Positions 63,529 through 64,000 of a stretch of DNA of 64,000 nucleotides are shown piece by piece (position 1 is the first letter of the stretch; each line of letters opens with the position of its first letter). The notes under the pieces were generated by a model. That model was given only the letters and a program-made list of their open reading frames with translations. It searched no databases and had not been told where the DNA came from. The stretch covers positions 1,984,001 to 2,048,000 of the forward strand of contig NZ_CP009747.1 in assembly GCF_000800255.1 (NCBI RefSeq), written 5' to 3'. The translations under genes were made by a program, and so were the position numbers. Source of the stretch: Pseudomonas parafulva. Its GTDB lineage: Bacteria > Pseudomonadota > Gammaproteobacteria > Pseudomonadales > Pseudomonadaceae.

Positions 63529-64000
<472 letters not shown>

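Overview
The window is chromosomal DNA of a Pseudomonas, most likely the P. putida group. This is inferred from the high GC content, the gene repertoire (arn operon, pst operon without phoU, three-subunit membrane gluconate-type dehydrogenase, nfuA) and Pseudomonas-like spacing and ribosome binding sites. I saw no rRNA, tRNA, CRISPR array, transposase or phage gene. Coding density is high and no gap between genes exceeds about 260 bases.

Layout. 1-9765: an iron-siderophore locus. The start of a non-ribosomal peptide synthetase (running off the left edge), a SyrP/TauD-type Fe(II) dioxygenase, a periplasmic binding protein, two FecCD permeases and an ATPase lie on the minus strand, and a TonB-dependent receptor is divergent from them with a Fur-box-like site between. 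The visible specificity residues of the adenylation domain point to aspartate, so with the hydroxylase the product probably contains beta-hydroxyaspartate. 9809-16024: an IclR-regulated group that looks like hydroxy-acid or sugar-acid catabolism (two MFS transporters, RraA-like aldolase, 2-hydroxyacid dehydrogenase), ending in a Tat-signal amidohydrolase broken by an internal deletion.

16243-25048: a complete arnBCADTEF-ugd operon for adding L-Ara4N to lipid A, nearly every junction an ATGA overlap, followed by an orphan OmpR-type response regulator. 25948-28482: a DUF2946 protein and a TonB receptor, a pairing usually linked to metal (copper) uptake. 28501-31119: a homocysteine S-methyltransferase divergent from an amino-acid binding protein and permease, with a MetR-type palindrome between them. 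31124-39796: a YdeP-type molybdoenzyme, a chorismate mutase, and a signalling block (soluble PAS-PAS chemoreceptor-like protein resembling BdlA, GAF-GGDEF-EAL phosphodiesterase, membrane hybrid histidine kinase overlapping a DUF1543 gene).

39864-46277: an MFS transporter, a HAD phosphatase coupled to a Fic-fold protein whose catalytic histidine is replaced, then pstSCAB with a Pho box, an intercistronic hairpin and a terminator. 46428-49684: a catalase-family gene with an apparent N-terminal frameshift and a TreS-like GH13 enzyme. 49741-53601: a three-subunit membrane sugar/gluconate dehydrogenase. 53802-64000: small conserved protein, short-chain dehydrogenases, three MFS/ArsB-type transporters, a LysR regulator, an MsbA-like exporter, a small membrane protein, and the 3' part of nfuA at the right edge.

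Most of the window is ordinary Pseudomonas gene content. The items most worth a second look are the probable beta-hydroxyaspartate siderophore locus, the degenerate-Fic/HAD pair, the two broken genes, and several operator-like repeats (upstream of arnB, the mmuM-like gene, the SDR at 54228 and the MFS gene at 57790).
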